Of a stretch of DNA of 64,000 nucleotides, positions 16,740 to 25,909 are shown piece after piece. Origin of the DNA: Hymenobacter monticola (GTDB lineage Bacteria > Bacteroidota > Bacteroidia > Cytophagales > Hymenobacteraceae); NCBI RefSeq assembly GCF_022811645.1, contig NZ_CP094534.1, forward strand, positions 1,984,001 through 2,048,000. The letters run 5' to 3'. Both the position numbers and the translations under genes were made by a program. How positions within the stretch are numbered: the stretch's first letter is position 1; every line of letters begins with the position of its first letter. Below the pieces are notes generated by a model that saw only the letters and a program-made list of their open reading frames with translations, did not search any database and was not told the origin of the DNA.

Positions 16740-18482
16740 ATGTGTTTTTTTATGCAGTTGTGCCAGAAGGCGGCCTCTTTGCTGGTACTGATGCTTGTGG
16801 GCCTAACGGCCGCTGGGCAACCGGCTCCCACCTGGGACTGGCTCACGCCACTTCGAGGTGATGGTATTAGGAGCCGCAATATAGCTATTGATGCCGTGGG
16901 CAACTCTTATGTTGCAGGCACATTCGGTGGACAAGCCGTTTTTGGAATAGCTACGCTAACTAATCGGGGATGGAGCGACGCATTTGTGGCGAAATACGAT
17001 TCCCGCGGCACGTGTTTATGGGTGCGGCAGATAGGAGCAACAGTGCCGAATCCCGTTCAGTTTGGGCCAACGAATACCCCTTGGGGCATTGCTGTGGACT
17101 CCCAAGGCAATGCGTACGTAGTGGGCGACTGCAAAGGACGCACCTTGTTGGATAATATAGAAATCATCCCTGTCAATGACGGAAGAGTGCGAATGTTTTT
17201 GGCAAAGTACTCCTCACAAGGCACTGTATTATGGGCCAAATCGTACGACGCGGGCACGCCGGGAGGTGTAGCAACCGATACGGATGGCTCGTTATACGTG
17301 GCCCATACAGACGCATTGGGCAGCCCGATAGCTGCCGTTTCAAAAATTGATGAGCAGGGAAACATGCTATGGACCCGCGGAGTGCGTAACGGGGGATTAA
17401 TAAATTATGGCGGGGGTGGGGGAGTGCATGTTAGGGTGGGGCCTTACCATGAAGTCTATTTGCATAGTAGTTATGTGTATGGCGCAAGCATTGACGTCGG
17501 GGCTTCGGGAAGCTCGCCTTTGTCGAATGCAGGGTTGTTAAATACAGGGATAGCCAATAAGGCCGTTTTTCTGGCTCGCTACACCACCGCTGGCACTCTC
17601 GATTGGGTTCGCACAGGGTATTCACCCGGTGAAACCTCTTACAATGCAGGGCTAGCGGTGGATAGCGCCGGCAATGCTTTCATTACTGGGTATACCATGT
17701 CGGGGGGAATGGTTTTTGGCAGCTTGGTGCTAGCGGCCCATGGGAATTGGGACACCTATGTAGTGAAATATGATGCGCGAGGGCAAGTGGTTTGGGGGCA
17801 CCAGGAGGGCAGCGCACGACTCGATAGGGGAGTGGGCATAGCGGTGGATGAAGTGGGGAATGCGTATTTGCTGGGCACTTTCTACAGTGGATTGGCAGCC
17901 TTCAGCAACGTCACTCTCAACGGCGTCGCGTCGCAATACAACAACTTGGCCTTGGTGAAATATGACCCGCAAGGCCAAGCCCTGTGGGCCATTACGCAAC
18001 AGGGCGCTGGCGACCTAGCGCCCTGGGGCCTGGCTGCGAACCGAAATGGCGACGTGTACGTCATTGCTGATGTGTGGAATGCTGCGCGGCTGGGAAGTCT
18101 CACAATGACCGTTTCCGGAGGGCCTTCTTCTGGTCACTTAGAAAGCTTGATTGCAAAGCTAAAAAGCAACTTGCCTGTCACTTCTTCCGGTGGTGAAACG
18201 GGTGCCCCAGGCGCTGGAATGGGGACGCCAACGGCTGAGGTGCGTATTCCCAACATCATCACGCCCAACGGCGATGGCCAAAATGACCAGTTTAAAACTC
18301 TGGGATTGGCAGCAGGCACGTGGCGTCTTTCGGTGTACAACCGCTGGGGAATGCAGGTTTTTGACACGCCGAATTACCAGCAGGACTGGCAAGCCGAGGG
18401 GATGGGAGCGGGCCTTTATTACTACGTTTTGGCAAATACCACCGGCCAAATGAGAAAGGGCTGGCTTGAGGTCAGGCGATAA
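16740..18482 (+). CDS. SBBP-repeat exoprotein, T9SS type B
   Basis: 580 residues; ATG 16752 is an alternative start four codons later. A signal peptide ends near TAAGQ. The body is built of SBBP-like beta-propeller repeats of about 50-60 residues, each with variants of IAVDSxGNAYVxG and FVAKYDxxG. The last 90 residues form a gliding-motility-type C-terminal domain (PNIITPNGDGQNDQFK, NRWGMQVFD, GLYYYVL), which is the type B signal for secretion by the type IX system in Bacteroidota. It is therefore a secreted or surface-anchored propeller of unknown ligand. Confidence 0.85.
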   Translation: MCFFMQLCQKAASLLVLMLVGLTAAGQPAPTWDWLTPLRGDGIRSRNIAIDAVGNSYVAGTFGGQAVFGIATLTNRGWSDAFVAKYDSRGTCLWVRQIGATVPNPVQFGPTNTPWGIAVDSQGNAYVVGDCKGRTLLDNIEIIPVNDGRVRMFLAKYSSQGTVLWAKSYDAGTPGGVATDTDGSLYVAHTDALGSPIAAVSKIDEQGNMLWTRGVRNGGLINYGGGGGVHVRVGPYHEVYLHSSYVYGASIDVGASGSSPLSNAGLLNTGIANKAVFLARYTTAGTLDWVRTGYSPGETSYNAGLAVDSAGNAFITGYTMSGGMVFGSLVLAAHGNWDTYVVKYDARGQVVWGHQEGSARLDRGVGIAVDEVGNAYLLGTFYSGLAAFSNVTLNGVASQYNNLALVKYDPQGQALWAITQQGAGDLAPWGLAANRNGDVYVIADVWNAARLGSLTMTVSGGPSSGHLESLIAKLKSNLPVTSSGGETGAPGAGMGTPTAEVRIPNIITPNGDGQNDQFKTLGLAAGTWRLSVYNRWGMQVFDTPNYQQDWQAEGMGAGLYYYVLANTTGQMRKGWLEVRR

Positions 18483-18525
18483 GCTGCTTTGAGCTAGCCA
18501 TACCCTATTGCAAGCCGCCCCAGCA

Positions 18526-18563
18526 ACCCCTGCTGCGCCAGAAACGGCCGCGTCAACTGCTTA
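18526..18563 (-). pseudogene. remnant of a GH92 gene 3' end
   Basis: On the minus strand this encodes QLTRPFLAQQ, matching KLTQPFLAQQ near the C-terminus of the GH92 protein (about 19150-19180), with about 24 of 27 bases the same. It lies downstream of the 18574-19071 gene, so that gene is now bracketed by the intact GH92 end and this fragment. Confidence 0.5.
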
Positions 18564-18573
18564 CAGTAAGACA

Positions 18574-19071
18574 TCAAGGGTATTTTAAACCAAGCTCATT
18601 TACTTCAATATCGACCTGCTTCCAATCTGAAGCATCAATGGTGCTTTTCGAAATATCTAATGGGTATTTGCCAAGCACTTTTACCCAGCTGATGCCCGGC
18701 ATCAATTTGAACTTGTCAATAATGCGTCTATTGTAACTGCCTGGGCCAGGATTTTGCAGTTGAGACTCGATGGTTCTGTTCGCAGATTGACGGTTTTGAT
18801 ACATAATAGTATCCGTCGCCCAGTCGCCGCCCCAAACTAGGCCGTAGCGTAGGAGCGTGCTTATTGTAGCTAATGCCACAAAAGCGACAACTGATTTTCT
18901 ATTGCTCCAACGAAGAAAAGCGCGGCCAAAATAGGTGATACCACAAGCGGCAACAGCAACGCAAAACCAGGCACTCAACTGTAAGCTGTTTAGTTCCAAC
19001 GGTGTCAGCTCATCCAACAGTAGCAATGTTGTTGTTGCCAGGAATGCGGTCAAAAGCAGTTTGTTAATCAT
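18574..19071 (-). CDS. small membrane protein, unknown
   Basis: 165 residues. Three hydrophobic segments lie at about 5-20, 31-50 and 62-80, followed by a soluble tail of about 80 residues. The region is more AT-rich than its neighbours. I do not recognise the family. It starts 18 bp before the GH92 stop codon's downstream flank on the same strand, so it may be read from the GH92 transcript. The flanking GH92 fragment suggests that the gene arrived with a local duplication or insertion. Confidence 0.55.
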   Translation of the reverse strand: MINKLLLTAFLATTTLLLLDELTPLELNSLQLSAWFCVAVAACGITYFGRAFLRWSNRKSVVAFVALATISTLLRYGLVWGGDWATDTIMYQNRQSANRTIESQLQNPGPGSYNRRIIDKFKLMPGISWVKVLGKYPLDISKSTIDASDWKQVDIEVNELGLKYP

Positions 19072-19089
19072 ATCGTAAAAGCTCAGAAC

Positions 19090-21435
19090 TTATTTTCTCA
19101 GCGCTTTTGCCCCCATCGTAAACACCAACGTGCCGCCTTTCGCCACGTCCTGCTGCGCCAGAAATGGCTGCGTGAGCTTTTGCCCGTTGAGGGTGACCGA
19201 TTGCACGTAAACGTTTTTGGCGCTTTGGTTTTTGACCTGGATGGTGAAGGACTGGCCGTTTTCGAGGTGCAGCACGGCCCCGTGCACGAGGGGGCTGCCG
19301 AGGGCGTACTGACCCGAACCGGGGGCGACGGGGTAGAAGCCGAGGGCCGAGAAGAGGTACCAGGCGCTCATCTGGCCGCAGTCGTCGTTGCCGCCGAGGC
19401 CGTCGGGGGTGGGGTGGTACTGGCGGGCGAGGATGTTGCGGACCTGGGCCTGGGTTTTCCAGGGCTGGTCGGTATAGTTGTAGAGGTAGGCGGCGTGGTG
19501 GGCGGGCTCGTTGCCGTGCACGTAGCCCCCGATGATGCCCTCGCGGGTGATGTCCTCGGTTTCGGCGAAGAACGAGTCGGGCAGGTGCATGGTGAAGAGC
19601 GAATCGAGGTGGGGTACGAAGACGCGGTTGCCGCCCATGAGGGCGATGAGGGCCTTGGGGTCGTGGGGCACGGCGAGGCTGTAGTTCCAGGAGTTGCCCT
19701 CGATGAAGCCCTGGCCGTTGGTGCTGAGCACGTCGAATTTCTCGCGGAAATTGCCGTTGGCCAGGCGCGGGCGCATGAAGTTGTGGCGCGCATCGAACAC
19801 ATTTTCCCAGAAGCCAGCCCGCTTGCTGAACTCCTTTTCCAGGTCGGCGTGGCCGAGCTTGCGGGCCAGTTGGGCAATACACCAGTCGTCGTAGGCAAAT
19901 TCGAGGGTGTTGGAGACGGAAGTGCCGCTGCGCTCGTTGGGCACGTAGCCCAGGTCGAGGTACTCGCCCAGGCCGTCGTACCAGCGGTGGCGGGCGGTGG
20001 CCACGCAGGCGGCCAGGGCGCGCTCGGCCAGGGCGGGCGGCACGGCGCCGTTGAGGACGGCATCGGCCACGACGGATACGCTGTGGTAGCCGCTCATGCA
20101 CCAGTTTTCGTTGGCGTGGTGGCTCCACACGGGCAGCATGTGCTCGGGGCTCTGGTCGTAGTGGGCCAGCATGGACTGCACCATGTCGGCGTTGCGCTTG
20201 GGCTGGATGAGGTTGAAGAGCGGGTGCAGGGCCCGGAAGGTGTCCCAGAGCGAGAAGGTGGTGTAGTTTACACTCTTCTCTTTTTTTATTTTTGATAAGG
20301 GCGCATTGGGCGTAGGGCGGTGCGTGTTCTGGTCGACACCCTGGTATTCGCCATCTACATCCTCGTAAACAGTAGGGCCCAGAAAGGAATGATAAAGAGC
20401 CGTGTAGAAATTCTCTTTATCGGTCCGATTAGGCGTTTGGATGGTGATGCGGCTCAATTCTTCCTGCCATAGCTCTTGCGACTCGCGACGTATTTGGTCA
20501 AAATTCCAGCCCCAGATTTCATTATTAAGGTTGTAGACGGCCTTAGCCATGCTCACGGGTGAGAGGGCAAACTTGACCTTGATTTTTTCGCCCGCCACGG
20601 TGTTGAAATCGAAGTAGAGGCGCAGCTGGCGGCCGGCCTGCTCGGGCCAGTTCCTGCTTTGGTCGAAGCGGCCCCAGAAGCCGCGGTAGGTTTCCTTGGC
20701 GTCGTACTTGCGGGCGCCGTAGCTTTTGAAGGGCTTCGAGAACTGCATGGCGAAGTACTCGGTGCGGGTGCGGCCCCAGCCGGTAGTTTGGCGGTAGCCG
20801 GTCACGAGCGAGTCGTTTTCGATGCGCACGTAGCTCCACACGTTCTTGTCGGGGTAGTTATAGATGCCGGCCATCATATCGAGGATGATGTGCGCCGGCT
20901 CGGTGCCCGGAAACGTGTACTGGTGGAAGCCCACGCGGGTGGTGGCCGTAAGCTCAGCCAGGATGTTGTGGTCGTCTAGCTTCACCTTGTAGTAAGCCGG
21001 CTCGGCCACCTCGTTCTGGTGGGAGAAGCCGGAGCGGTAGCCGCTCTGGGGCCGGTCGGCGGTGCCGGGGTTGAGCTGCAGCGGGCCGGTCGTGGGCATA
21101 ATGAGGAAGTCACCCAAATCGGAGTGCCCCGTGCCGCTGAAGTGCGTGTGGCTGAAGCCGACGATGGTTTTATCGTCGTAGTTGTAGCCCGCGCAGTACT
21201 TGTAGATGTCGGGGTTGTACTTGCCGTTCTGCTCGTAGCTGAGCGTATCGGTATCGGGCGAGAGCTGCACCATGCCAAAGGGCACGGTGGCGCCGGGGTA
21301 GGTATGACCCATCTTCTGCGTACCCACCATGGGATGGGCATACTGGACGAGGTTTTCGGGGGTGGCGGGAGCCTTTTGGGCGTTAGAAGTTGCGGCGAGG
21401 AGCAACAGGGGCAGGAGTTTCTTCGGCTTCTTCAT
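19090..21435 (-). CDS. GH92 alpha-mannosidase, exported
   Basis: 781 residues from ATG 21435, with a signal peptide MKKPKKLLPLLLLAATSNAQ. GH92 hallmarks are all present: VGTQKMGHTYPGATVPFGMVQ at the start, GFSHTHFSGTG, the SLWDTFRALHPL segment, and GNDDCGQMSAWYLFSALG near the end. These enzymes are calcium-dependent exo-alpha-mannosidases acting on N-glycans or mannan, in the periplasm or on the surface. Length fits the family. No SusCD or other PUL genes flank it. The start is only about 40 bp from the divergent HNH nuclease gene. Confidence 0.93.
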   Translation of the reverse strand: MKKPKKLLPLLLLAATSNAQKAPATPENLVQYAHPMVGTQKMGHTYPGATVPFGMVQLSPDTDTLSYEQNGKYNPDIYKYCAGYNYDDKTIVGFSHTHFSGTGHSDLGDFLIMPTTGPLQLNPGTADRPQSGYRSGFSHQNEVAEPAYYKVKLDDHNILAELTATTRVGFHQYTFPGTEPAHIILDMMAGIYNYPDKNVWSYVRIENDSLVTGYRQTTGWGRTRTEYFAMQFSKPFKSYGARKYDAKETYRGFWGRFDQSRNWPEQAGRQLRLYFDFNTVAGEKIKVKFALSPVSMAKAVYNLNNEIWGWNFDQIRRESQELWQEELSRITIQTPNRTDKENFYTALYHSFLGPTVYEDVDGEYQGVDQNTHRPTPNAPLSKIKKEKSVNYTTFSLWDTFRALHPLFNLIQPKRNADMVQSMLAHYDQSPEHMLPVWSHHANENWCMSGYHSVSVVADAVLNGAVPPALAERALAACVATARHRWYDGLGEYLDLGYVPNERSGTSVSNTLEFAYDDWCIAQLARKLGHADLEKEFSKRAGFWENVFDARHNFMRPRLANGNFREKFDVLSTNGQGFIEGNSWNYSLAVPHDPKALIALMGGNRVFVPHLDSLFTMHLPDSFFAETEDITREGIIGGYVHGNEPAHHAAYLYNYTDQPWKTQAQVRNILARQYHPTPDGLGGNDDCGQMSAWYLFSALGFYPVAPGSGQYALGSPLVHGAVLHLENGQSFTIQVKNQSAKNVYVQSVTLNGQKLTQPFLAQQDVAKGGTLVFTMGAKALRK

Positions 21436-21476
21436 GCAGGGCGCGGATGGGAGAGCAATATCCGGTAATTTCAGGC

Positions 21477-21986
21477 ATGAATAACTGCCTGCACTGTGGC
21501 AATAGCACGGCCAACGCGAAGTACTGCTCCCGCTCGTGCGCCAACCGCGTAAATGGACATCTATTTCCCAGCCGTCGGCCCATCGCCCGCAGTTGTAAGC
21601 ATTGTGGCGCGGCACTGTAAACCCGCCGCACCACCTGCGACAGTTGTAATCCCAGCTTCGTTGATTGGCAACAGGTGCCTCTACAGCAACTCAAGGCAAA
21701 GGCATTGCAGCAGTACGCGGCTCAAATTCGCAGCTTAGCGCGGGTAGCCTACCGCAAATCAAGCCGCCCCAAAGCATGTGCGGTGTGTGGCTACGACACT
21801 CACTACGAGGTTTGCCACATTAAGCCCATAAACGAGTTTATGCCTACTGACTTTGTCGCCGATGTGAACAGACTGAACAACCTCGTGGCGCTGTGCCCCA
21901 ACCATCACTGGGAGTTTGACCACGGCCTGTTATCTGTCACTGTTCTGACCTCTGCAGAGGTTGGAAGCATGGGGCATGAGCAATGA
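21477..21986 (+). pseudogene. HNH endonuclease gene with in-frame stop
   Basis: A single frame from ATG 21477 to TGA 21984-21986 is interrupted by TAA at 21618-21620. Before the stop: a zinc-ribbon half (CLHCGN...YCSRSCANR, then SCKHCGAAL). After it: the matching knuckle CDSCNPSF, and the HNH core ACAVCGYDTHYEVCHIKP, NRLNNLVALCPNHHWEFDHG. All nuclease residues follow the stop. A GTG at 21675 could still start a 103-residue HNH-only product. It lies between GH92 and the tRNA-Arg integration site, so it may be left from an earlier mobile element. The frame identity on both sides argues for one recent nonsense change. Confidence 0.8.
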
Positions 21987-22020
21987 AAAACCCGCTCTGC
22001 GCACTGCAAAGCGGGTTTTC
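21986..22020. terminator. hairpin between HNH gene and tRNA-Arg
   Basis: A 10-bp stem AAAACCCGCT with its complement, loop of 13 nt, A/T runs on both sides. It can end both the HNH transcript and, from the other side, the tRNA-Arg transcript. Confidence 0.8.
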
Positions 22021-22028
22021 AACCAATG

Positions 22029-22100
22029 TAGCCGCGACGAGAATCGAACTCATATCAAGCGTTTAGGAAACGCCTATTCTATCCGTTGAACTACGCAGCC
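22029..22100 (-). tRNA. tRNA-Arg (anticodon CCU)
   Basis: The minus strand from 22100 to 22029 folds as a 72-nt tRNA: acceptor GGCTGCG pairs with CGCGGCT (two G-U pairs), D-loop GTTCAACGG, anticodon loop TTCCTAA with anticodon CCT, and T-arm with GTTCGATTC. CCA is not encoded. The 5' half up to the anticodon stem (22069-22100) is also the left end of the integrated element. Confidence 0.93.
22069..22100. other. attachment site, left copy (32 bp)
   Basis: Identical over 32 bp to 26566-26597. It covers the 5' end, D-arm and part of the anticodon stem of tRNA-Arg. The bases beyond it differ at both ends, fixing the repeat length. Confidence 0.88.
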
Positions 22101-22152
22101 ATTATAAATTACTGTATTTCAACAACTTACAACGTTTTATTCTTAAACTATT

Positions 22153-22192
22153 GTTAACAGAATGAAGGGTAAGCGTTAACATGTTAACTTTG
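22153..22192 (+). promoter_or_regulatory. three GTTAAC sites and integrase -7 box
   Basis: GTTAAC occurs at 22153-22158, 22175-22180 and 22183-22188. The third overlaps a perfect -7 box TAACTTTG (22185-22192), 34 bp before the integrase ATG. A protein bound at these sites, for example the integrase, would block its own promoter; that is inference. Confidence 0.55.
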
Positions 22193-22225
22193 GTGGGCAC
22201 CCCAACAAGCTCAAAATCGTTAAAC

Positions 22226-23659
22226 ATGGCAACTTTACTATCTTCCGATGTCGTTCTTTGGAAACGCAGCAAATCTGACAGCAAAGGTACGGTAAGCCTA
22301 CGTGTCACGAAAGGCAAGGCACGTAGCTACAAATCCCTATCCATCACGATACCGGAAGCGGATTGGAACGAGCGGACGCAACGAGTACGTGCAAGCAACG
22401 CCGATGCCGACGAGTACAACGCCACTATCACGCGCAAGTTGGCTGAACTCGCAGCGGTGGGCAACGAAACCAAAGATGTAGCCAATGCGACGGGGGACTT
22501 TCTGAGCTACTGCGAAAGCTTCATTTCGTCGCTCAGCAGCCTTGGCACTCGCAACAAGTACACGACTATCCTGAACAAGCTGCGCGGGTTTCTACGGTCA
22601 CGAAACGAACAAAGCTTGCCCTTTGCCGATGTCAACCCCGAATTGATACGCCAATTGCAGCAGTACCTATTGAAGCAAGTGACACGAAACGTAGCCAACA
22701 ACTACATGAAGGTGTTCAACCGTTTCCTTAAGTCAGCAGTCAAAGAGCGTAAGTACAACTACGATGTCAACCCGTTTGTGTCCATTGACTACACCAACGC
22801 CCAAAAGAACCGGAAAACGCTGTCAGAGCGTGATATAAAGGCTTTTCGTATGGTAACCCTACCCGACCGCCTACAACGGGCACAGCGGGCGTTTATCGTG
22901 CAATTGTTGGCACAGGGAATGCGCGTATCTGACCTATTGCTACTGCGGTGGTCAGATATCACGACGGACGGTATTAACTACACGATGTTTAAGACCGGCA
23001 AGGAAATGAATGTCCATTTAAATGACATTCTCGTTGCCTTATTGGTCAAACAGGCAGAAACATTGCCGGTATTCAAGCAACATCGGTACTTACAGAAGCT
23101 TACCAAAGAGCTTGCCCACGAATACACCGCCGCTATCAATGCCATTAAGCTGAGCTATGATGCTGACTTCATCGGCAAAAACGCTCTTAACATGCGAGAC
23201 TTTAAGAACGTTCCCGAAGTGGAGAATTATTTGTTAACGCTTGATACACTGCGAATTAATCAGCGTATTGCTATGTTGGACATAGCCAAAACCAAACACG
23301 CCAACGAGTTCGTGTTTTCGTTCCTGCAAACATCTGACTTCCCAACCCACGTCACCTCTATTAATATCGAAGAAAGCCAATATAAGAAAATGCACAGCGC
23401 CAAGATTGTATACAACAGACACTTGAAAGAAATTCAAGCTCTTGCAAAGATTGAGTTTCAGATAACAAGTCATGCCGCCCGACACGCCTACACCAACCTA
23501 CTGCTGACAGACAAGGACGGATACGATGTTTATGACATCAGCCGGGCACTTGGTCACAGCAGCCTCAAAGTGACAGAGAGTTATATCGGCTCTTTCTCAA
23601 AATCTCACGTCGGCAAGATTAATGAAGCCATTGCCAAGCGGTTAACATTGTTGGAATAA
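22226..23659 (+). CDS. tyrosine recombinase / integrase
   Basis: 477 residues from ATG 22226, chosen because the -7 box lies at 22185-22192; ATG 22181 falls inside the promoter. The N-terminus is the arm-binding domain of Bacteroidota phage/transposon integrases (SLRVTKGKARSYKSLSITIP). A SAM-like core-binding domain (YCESFISSLSS...YMKVFNRFL) follows. The catalytic domain has Arg in QGMRVSDLLLLRW, HAARHAYTN (HxxRH), LGHSSLKVT and the nucleophile Tyr in ESYIGSF. An insertion of about 90 residues (roughly between KTGKEM and the HAARH box) makes it longer than usual. Its gene lies next to the left att site and is closed by a good terminator. Confidence 0.95.
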   Translation: MATLLSSDVVLWKRSKSDSKGTVSLRVTKGKARSYKSLSITIPEADWNERTQRVRASNADADEYNATITRKLAELAAVGNETKDVANATGDFLSYCESFISSLSSLGTRNKYTTILNKLRGFLRSRNEQSLPFADVNPELIRQLQQYLLKQVTRNVANNYMKVFNRFLKSAVKERKYNYDVNPFVSIDYTNAQKNRKTLSERDIKAFRMVTLPDRLQRAQRAFIVQLLAQGMRVSDLLLLRWSDITTDGINYTMFKTGKEMNVHLNDILVALLVKQAETLPVFKQHRYLQKLTKELAHEYTAAINAIKLSYDADFIGKNALNMRDFKNVPEVENYLLTLDTLRINQRIAMLDIAKTKHANEFVFSFLQTSDFPTHVTSINIEESQYKKMHSAKIVYNRHLKEIQALAKIEFQITSHAARHAYTNLLLTDKDGYDVYDISRALGHSSLKVTESYIGSFSKSHVGKINEAIAKRLTLLE

Positions 23660-23702
23660 CTGACCGTATCGGTAGATAATCTGAATTAACCGAATCAATG
23701 GC

Positions 23703-23737
23703 AACCCTTGACGCTACGGTGTCAGGGGTTTCTTTTT
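23703..23737 (+). terminator. integrase terminator
   Basis: Stem AACCCTTGAC/GTCAGGGGTT (one G-U pair), loop of 8 nt, then TCTTTTT, 43 bp after the integrase stop. Confidence 0.85.
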
Positions 23738-23878
23738 GTCTGAAAAATCATTATTACTGTATATCATAATGTTAACAATTTGGTAATGTAGAAGCCAAAA
23801 ACAAAGGGGAAAAATCTGATAGATACTTATAGGACATGGACGTTAAAAATTCATGCCATATAAAAATAATCTTATGAT

Positions 23879-25144
23879 ATGCCCCCGCAACCCATCAAAA
23901 ACTATGTACCCGTCATTGATACGTTACATTTAAACTTAACCAAAGACCTTGCGCCAAATGCGTTCGTGTTAACGTCTCATAACCCAACTGATTTACTGTC
24001 AGTTAATCGGCACAACGCAGAAGCCTTATACCATTCCGATGGATACTCATTGGAACGGGTTGAGCAACGAAACCAACATTTTCATTTGGTGTACACTGCC
24101 AAGGTCAACGGCAACGCATTCGGTACCCTATACCTTGACCGCAAGTCACCTTTCGGCAATCAGCAGCATCTTATCCCGTTCCATCTGTATAACAGCACGT
24201 TGTACACGGAATGGGTGCCGACGTTGACCAATTTCATGGCAGCTTTTGAGCTTACCATCAGCACGTTTGCGCAGGTACATATTGCCTTGGATACGAATCA
24301 AAACGCTGTTAATCAGTTTTATAAACTTCAAGACAGCCCCGCCTTTGTAATGAATCACGGTCGGCAGTTGTCCGACAAGGTGAAGACCGCAGGAACCCGA
24401 CAAGCCGGTGGGCAACGTGAAGACGGTCTTTATATCGGCTCAGCCAAATCAGCCAAGCAGACAGTCATTTACAACAAGACCAAAGAGATAGCTGACGAAT
24501 CCGACAAGCACTATATCACGGCTCACCACGTCGCAAACGGTCTTGGCGGTGCCGATGTTTACCGGATAGAATTGAAGCTCAGCAACGATGTTTTGAAGGA
24601 CTATAGACGCCTCTTTGTCAATGAAGACGGTGAAGCTCTCAGCAATCACTTGATGAAGCGTCAGACACTTGAAGACATGGCAGTGTCAACGTATCAACCT
24701 GTTACTGCCTTCCTCGGCACAGCATTGGACTACACCAAGTTTACCAACCCGGCTTACCTCTCGTCACTGTTTGCACTCTTTACCAATTTGGATTTCAGGC
24801 ACAAAGACAACCGGCACATCAGCCGTTGCACTCGTTTTGCCTTCATTGATTTTAATAGATACCAAAAAGAAACCATTATGCAAAAGATTGAATATAAAGA
24901 TAGTATGACGAACAACTTCCGTATCCAAAAGCAGAGCCTTGAAACCCAAATAGACCTGTTCAAGCGAACGGCAAACCCTGTGCTATTGGAAGCTGCTGCT
25001 GCTTATGCTGCTGAGTATCGTTTGCAGTCCCACCTTGCACACCTTATCAAGCTGTATAACATCGGCGACGTGGTGACCGCTCACTTGCCCGTTGGATACT
25101 TTGACAACACCACTATACAGCACCGCATGAATTTGGCACTATAA
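23879..25144 (+). CDS. putative replication initiator of the element
   Basis: 421 residues from ATG 23879; AT-rich like the rest of the element. Features that recall the Rep_trans-type initiators of small plasmids and filamentous phages: VIYNKTKEI in the middle, then VYRIELKLSNDVLKDYRRLF, matching the 'K-E ... R-E-L-K' pattern of that group, and an early IDTLHLNL strand. No HUH pair or helicase motif is obvious and the catalytic Tyr cannot be assigned. It lies just after the integrase terminator with its own spacer of 140 bp. The role as an initiator is inference from motif pattern, gene order and element size; a phage-like structural or other function cannot be excluded. Confidence 0.55.
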   Translation: MPPQPIKNYVPVIDTLHLNLTKDLAPNAFVLTSHNPTDLLSVNRHNAEALYHSDGYSLERVEQRNQHFHLVYTAKVNGNAFGTLYLDRKSPFGNQQHLIPFHLYNSTLYTEWVPTLTNFMAAFELTISTFAQVHIALDTNQNAVNQFYKLQDSPAFVMNHGRQLSDKVKTAGTRQAGGQREDGLYIGSAKSAKQTVIYNKTKEIADESDKHYITAHHVANGLGGADVYRIELKLSNDVLKDYRRLFVNEDGEALSNHLMKRQTLEDMAVSTYQPVTAFLGTALDYTKFTNPAYLSSLFALFTNLDFRHKDNRHISRCTRFAFIDFNRYQKETIMQKIEYKDSMTNNFRIQKQSLETQIDLFKRTANPVLLEAAAAYAAEYRLQSHLAHLIKLYNIGDVVTAHLPVGYFDNTTIQHRMNLAL

Positions 25145-25858
25145 CAACCGACGCCAAAAATTCACTGTAAGCCTTTAAATCATCTTGCTTACAACGACTT
25201 ATACGATTCCGGCTGATTCCATTTTTGTACTGCTGCGGGGGCACAGTGCGGGTGGTTTCGGTCGGTTTCTTTTTGTGGGAACGTGCGACAATACCACGTC
25301 ATTAACTCAGAAAACCAACCAATCAACTGCGTTTTTAAGAGGGTTGGTGAACAGTCTTATTATCAATAGATTACAACAATATGATGCAAATACTTCTGAT
25401 AGTCAACTGATTATATAATGTTGAATATTGGTTTAAGTGTTCAACTGCCTCTGTCACTGAACTATAATTGTAAAACTCAATGAATGGCATGGAGTAAGCC
25501 CGCGCCGGTAGGCAGCGGCGGGCGTAACGAGCCGCAACAAGTGATACAAGGGACAGAGAGCGTAACACCGCAAGCACACAATAAACGCGTGACGAATAGC
25601 CTATTACGATTGACTTCCTTGTACTTCGTTAAATATCAAGTAATTGCCTCTTGGAAGGCTGCATGTTTGAAAAAAGCAGGCACCCAACCAAGCAAATACT
25701 GTGAACAATAACAAAGACCGATAAGATTTACTTATCAGTCCTTATATCTACGGTAACGCGGAAACGAAATGAAGTGTAATGGAAGTGGATTGGAAGTCAT
25801 GCGAAACGAAAACGAGCAAGATGGAAGTGAAGACAGGCAAGACCGAAACCATTGGGCA
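25145..25858. other. non-coding middle of the element
   Basis: About 700 bp with only short, weakly coding frames (for example 25185-25418 and 25484-25711) that I do not accept. A hairpin at 25716-25740 (10-bp stem with one mismatch, loop ATTTA) and a GC-rich patch at 25498-25535 stand out against the AT-rich surroundings. This is where an origin of replication or transfer could be, by position after the putative initiator gene. Confidence 0.4.
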
Positions 25859-25890
25859 CAAAAAAACCGTCACTTGATAGTTACGGCTTT
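25859..25890 (-). terminator. terminator of the small element gene
   Basis: On the minus strand AAGCCGT pairs with ACGGTTT (one G-U) around about 12 nt and is followed by a run of T, 20 bp after the stop at 25910. It supports the minus-strand gene as real. Confidence 0.7.
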
Positions 25891-25909
25891 AATGTTGTGG
25901 TATAGCGGA

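Noticed and set aside
25484..25711. 75-codon plus-strand frame in the element
   Set aside because: No family, no promoter, and a sequence unlike a folded protein; kept as non-coding.
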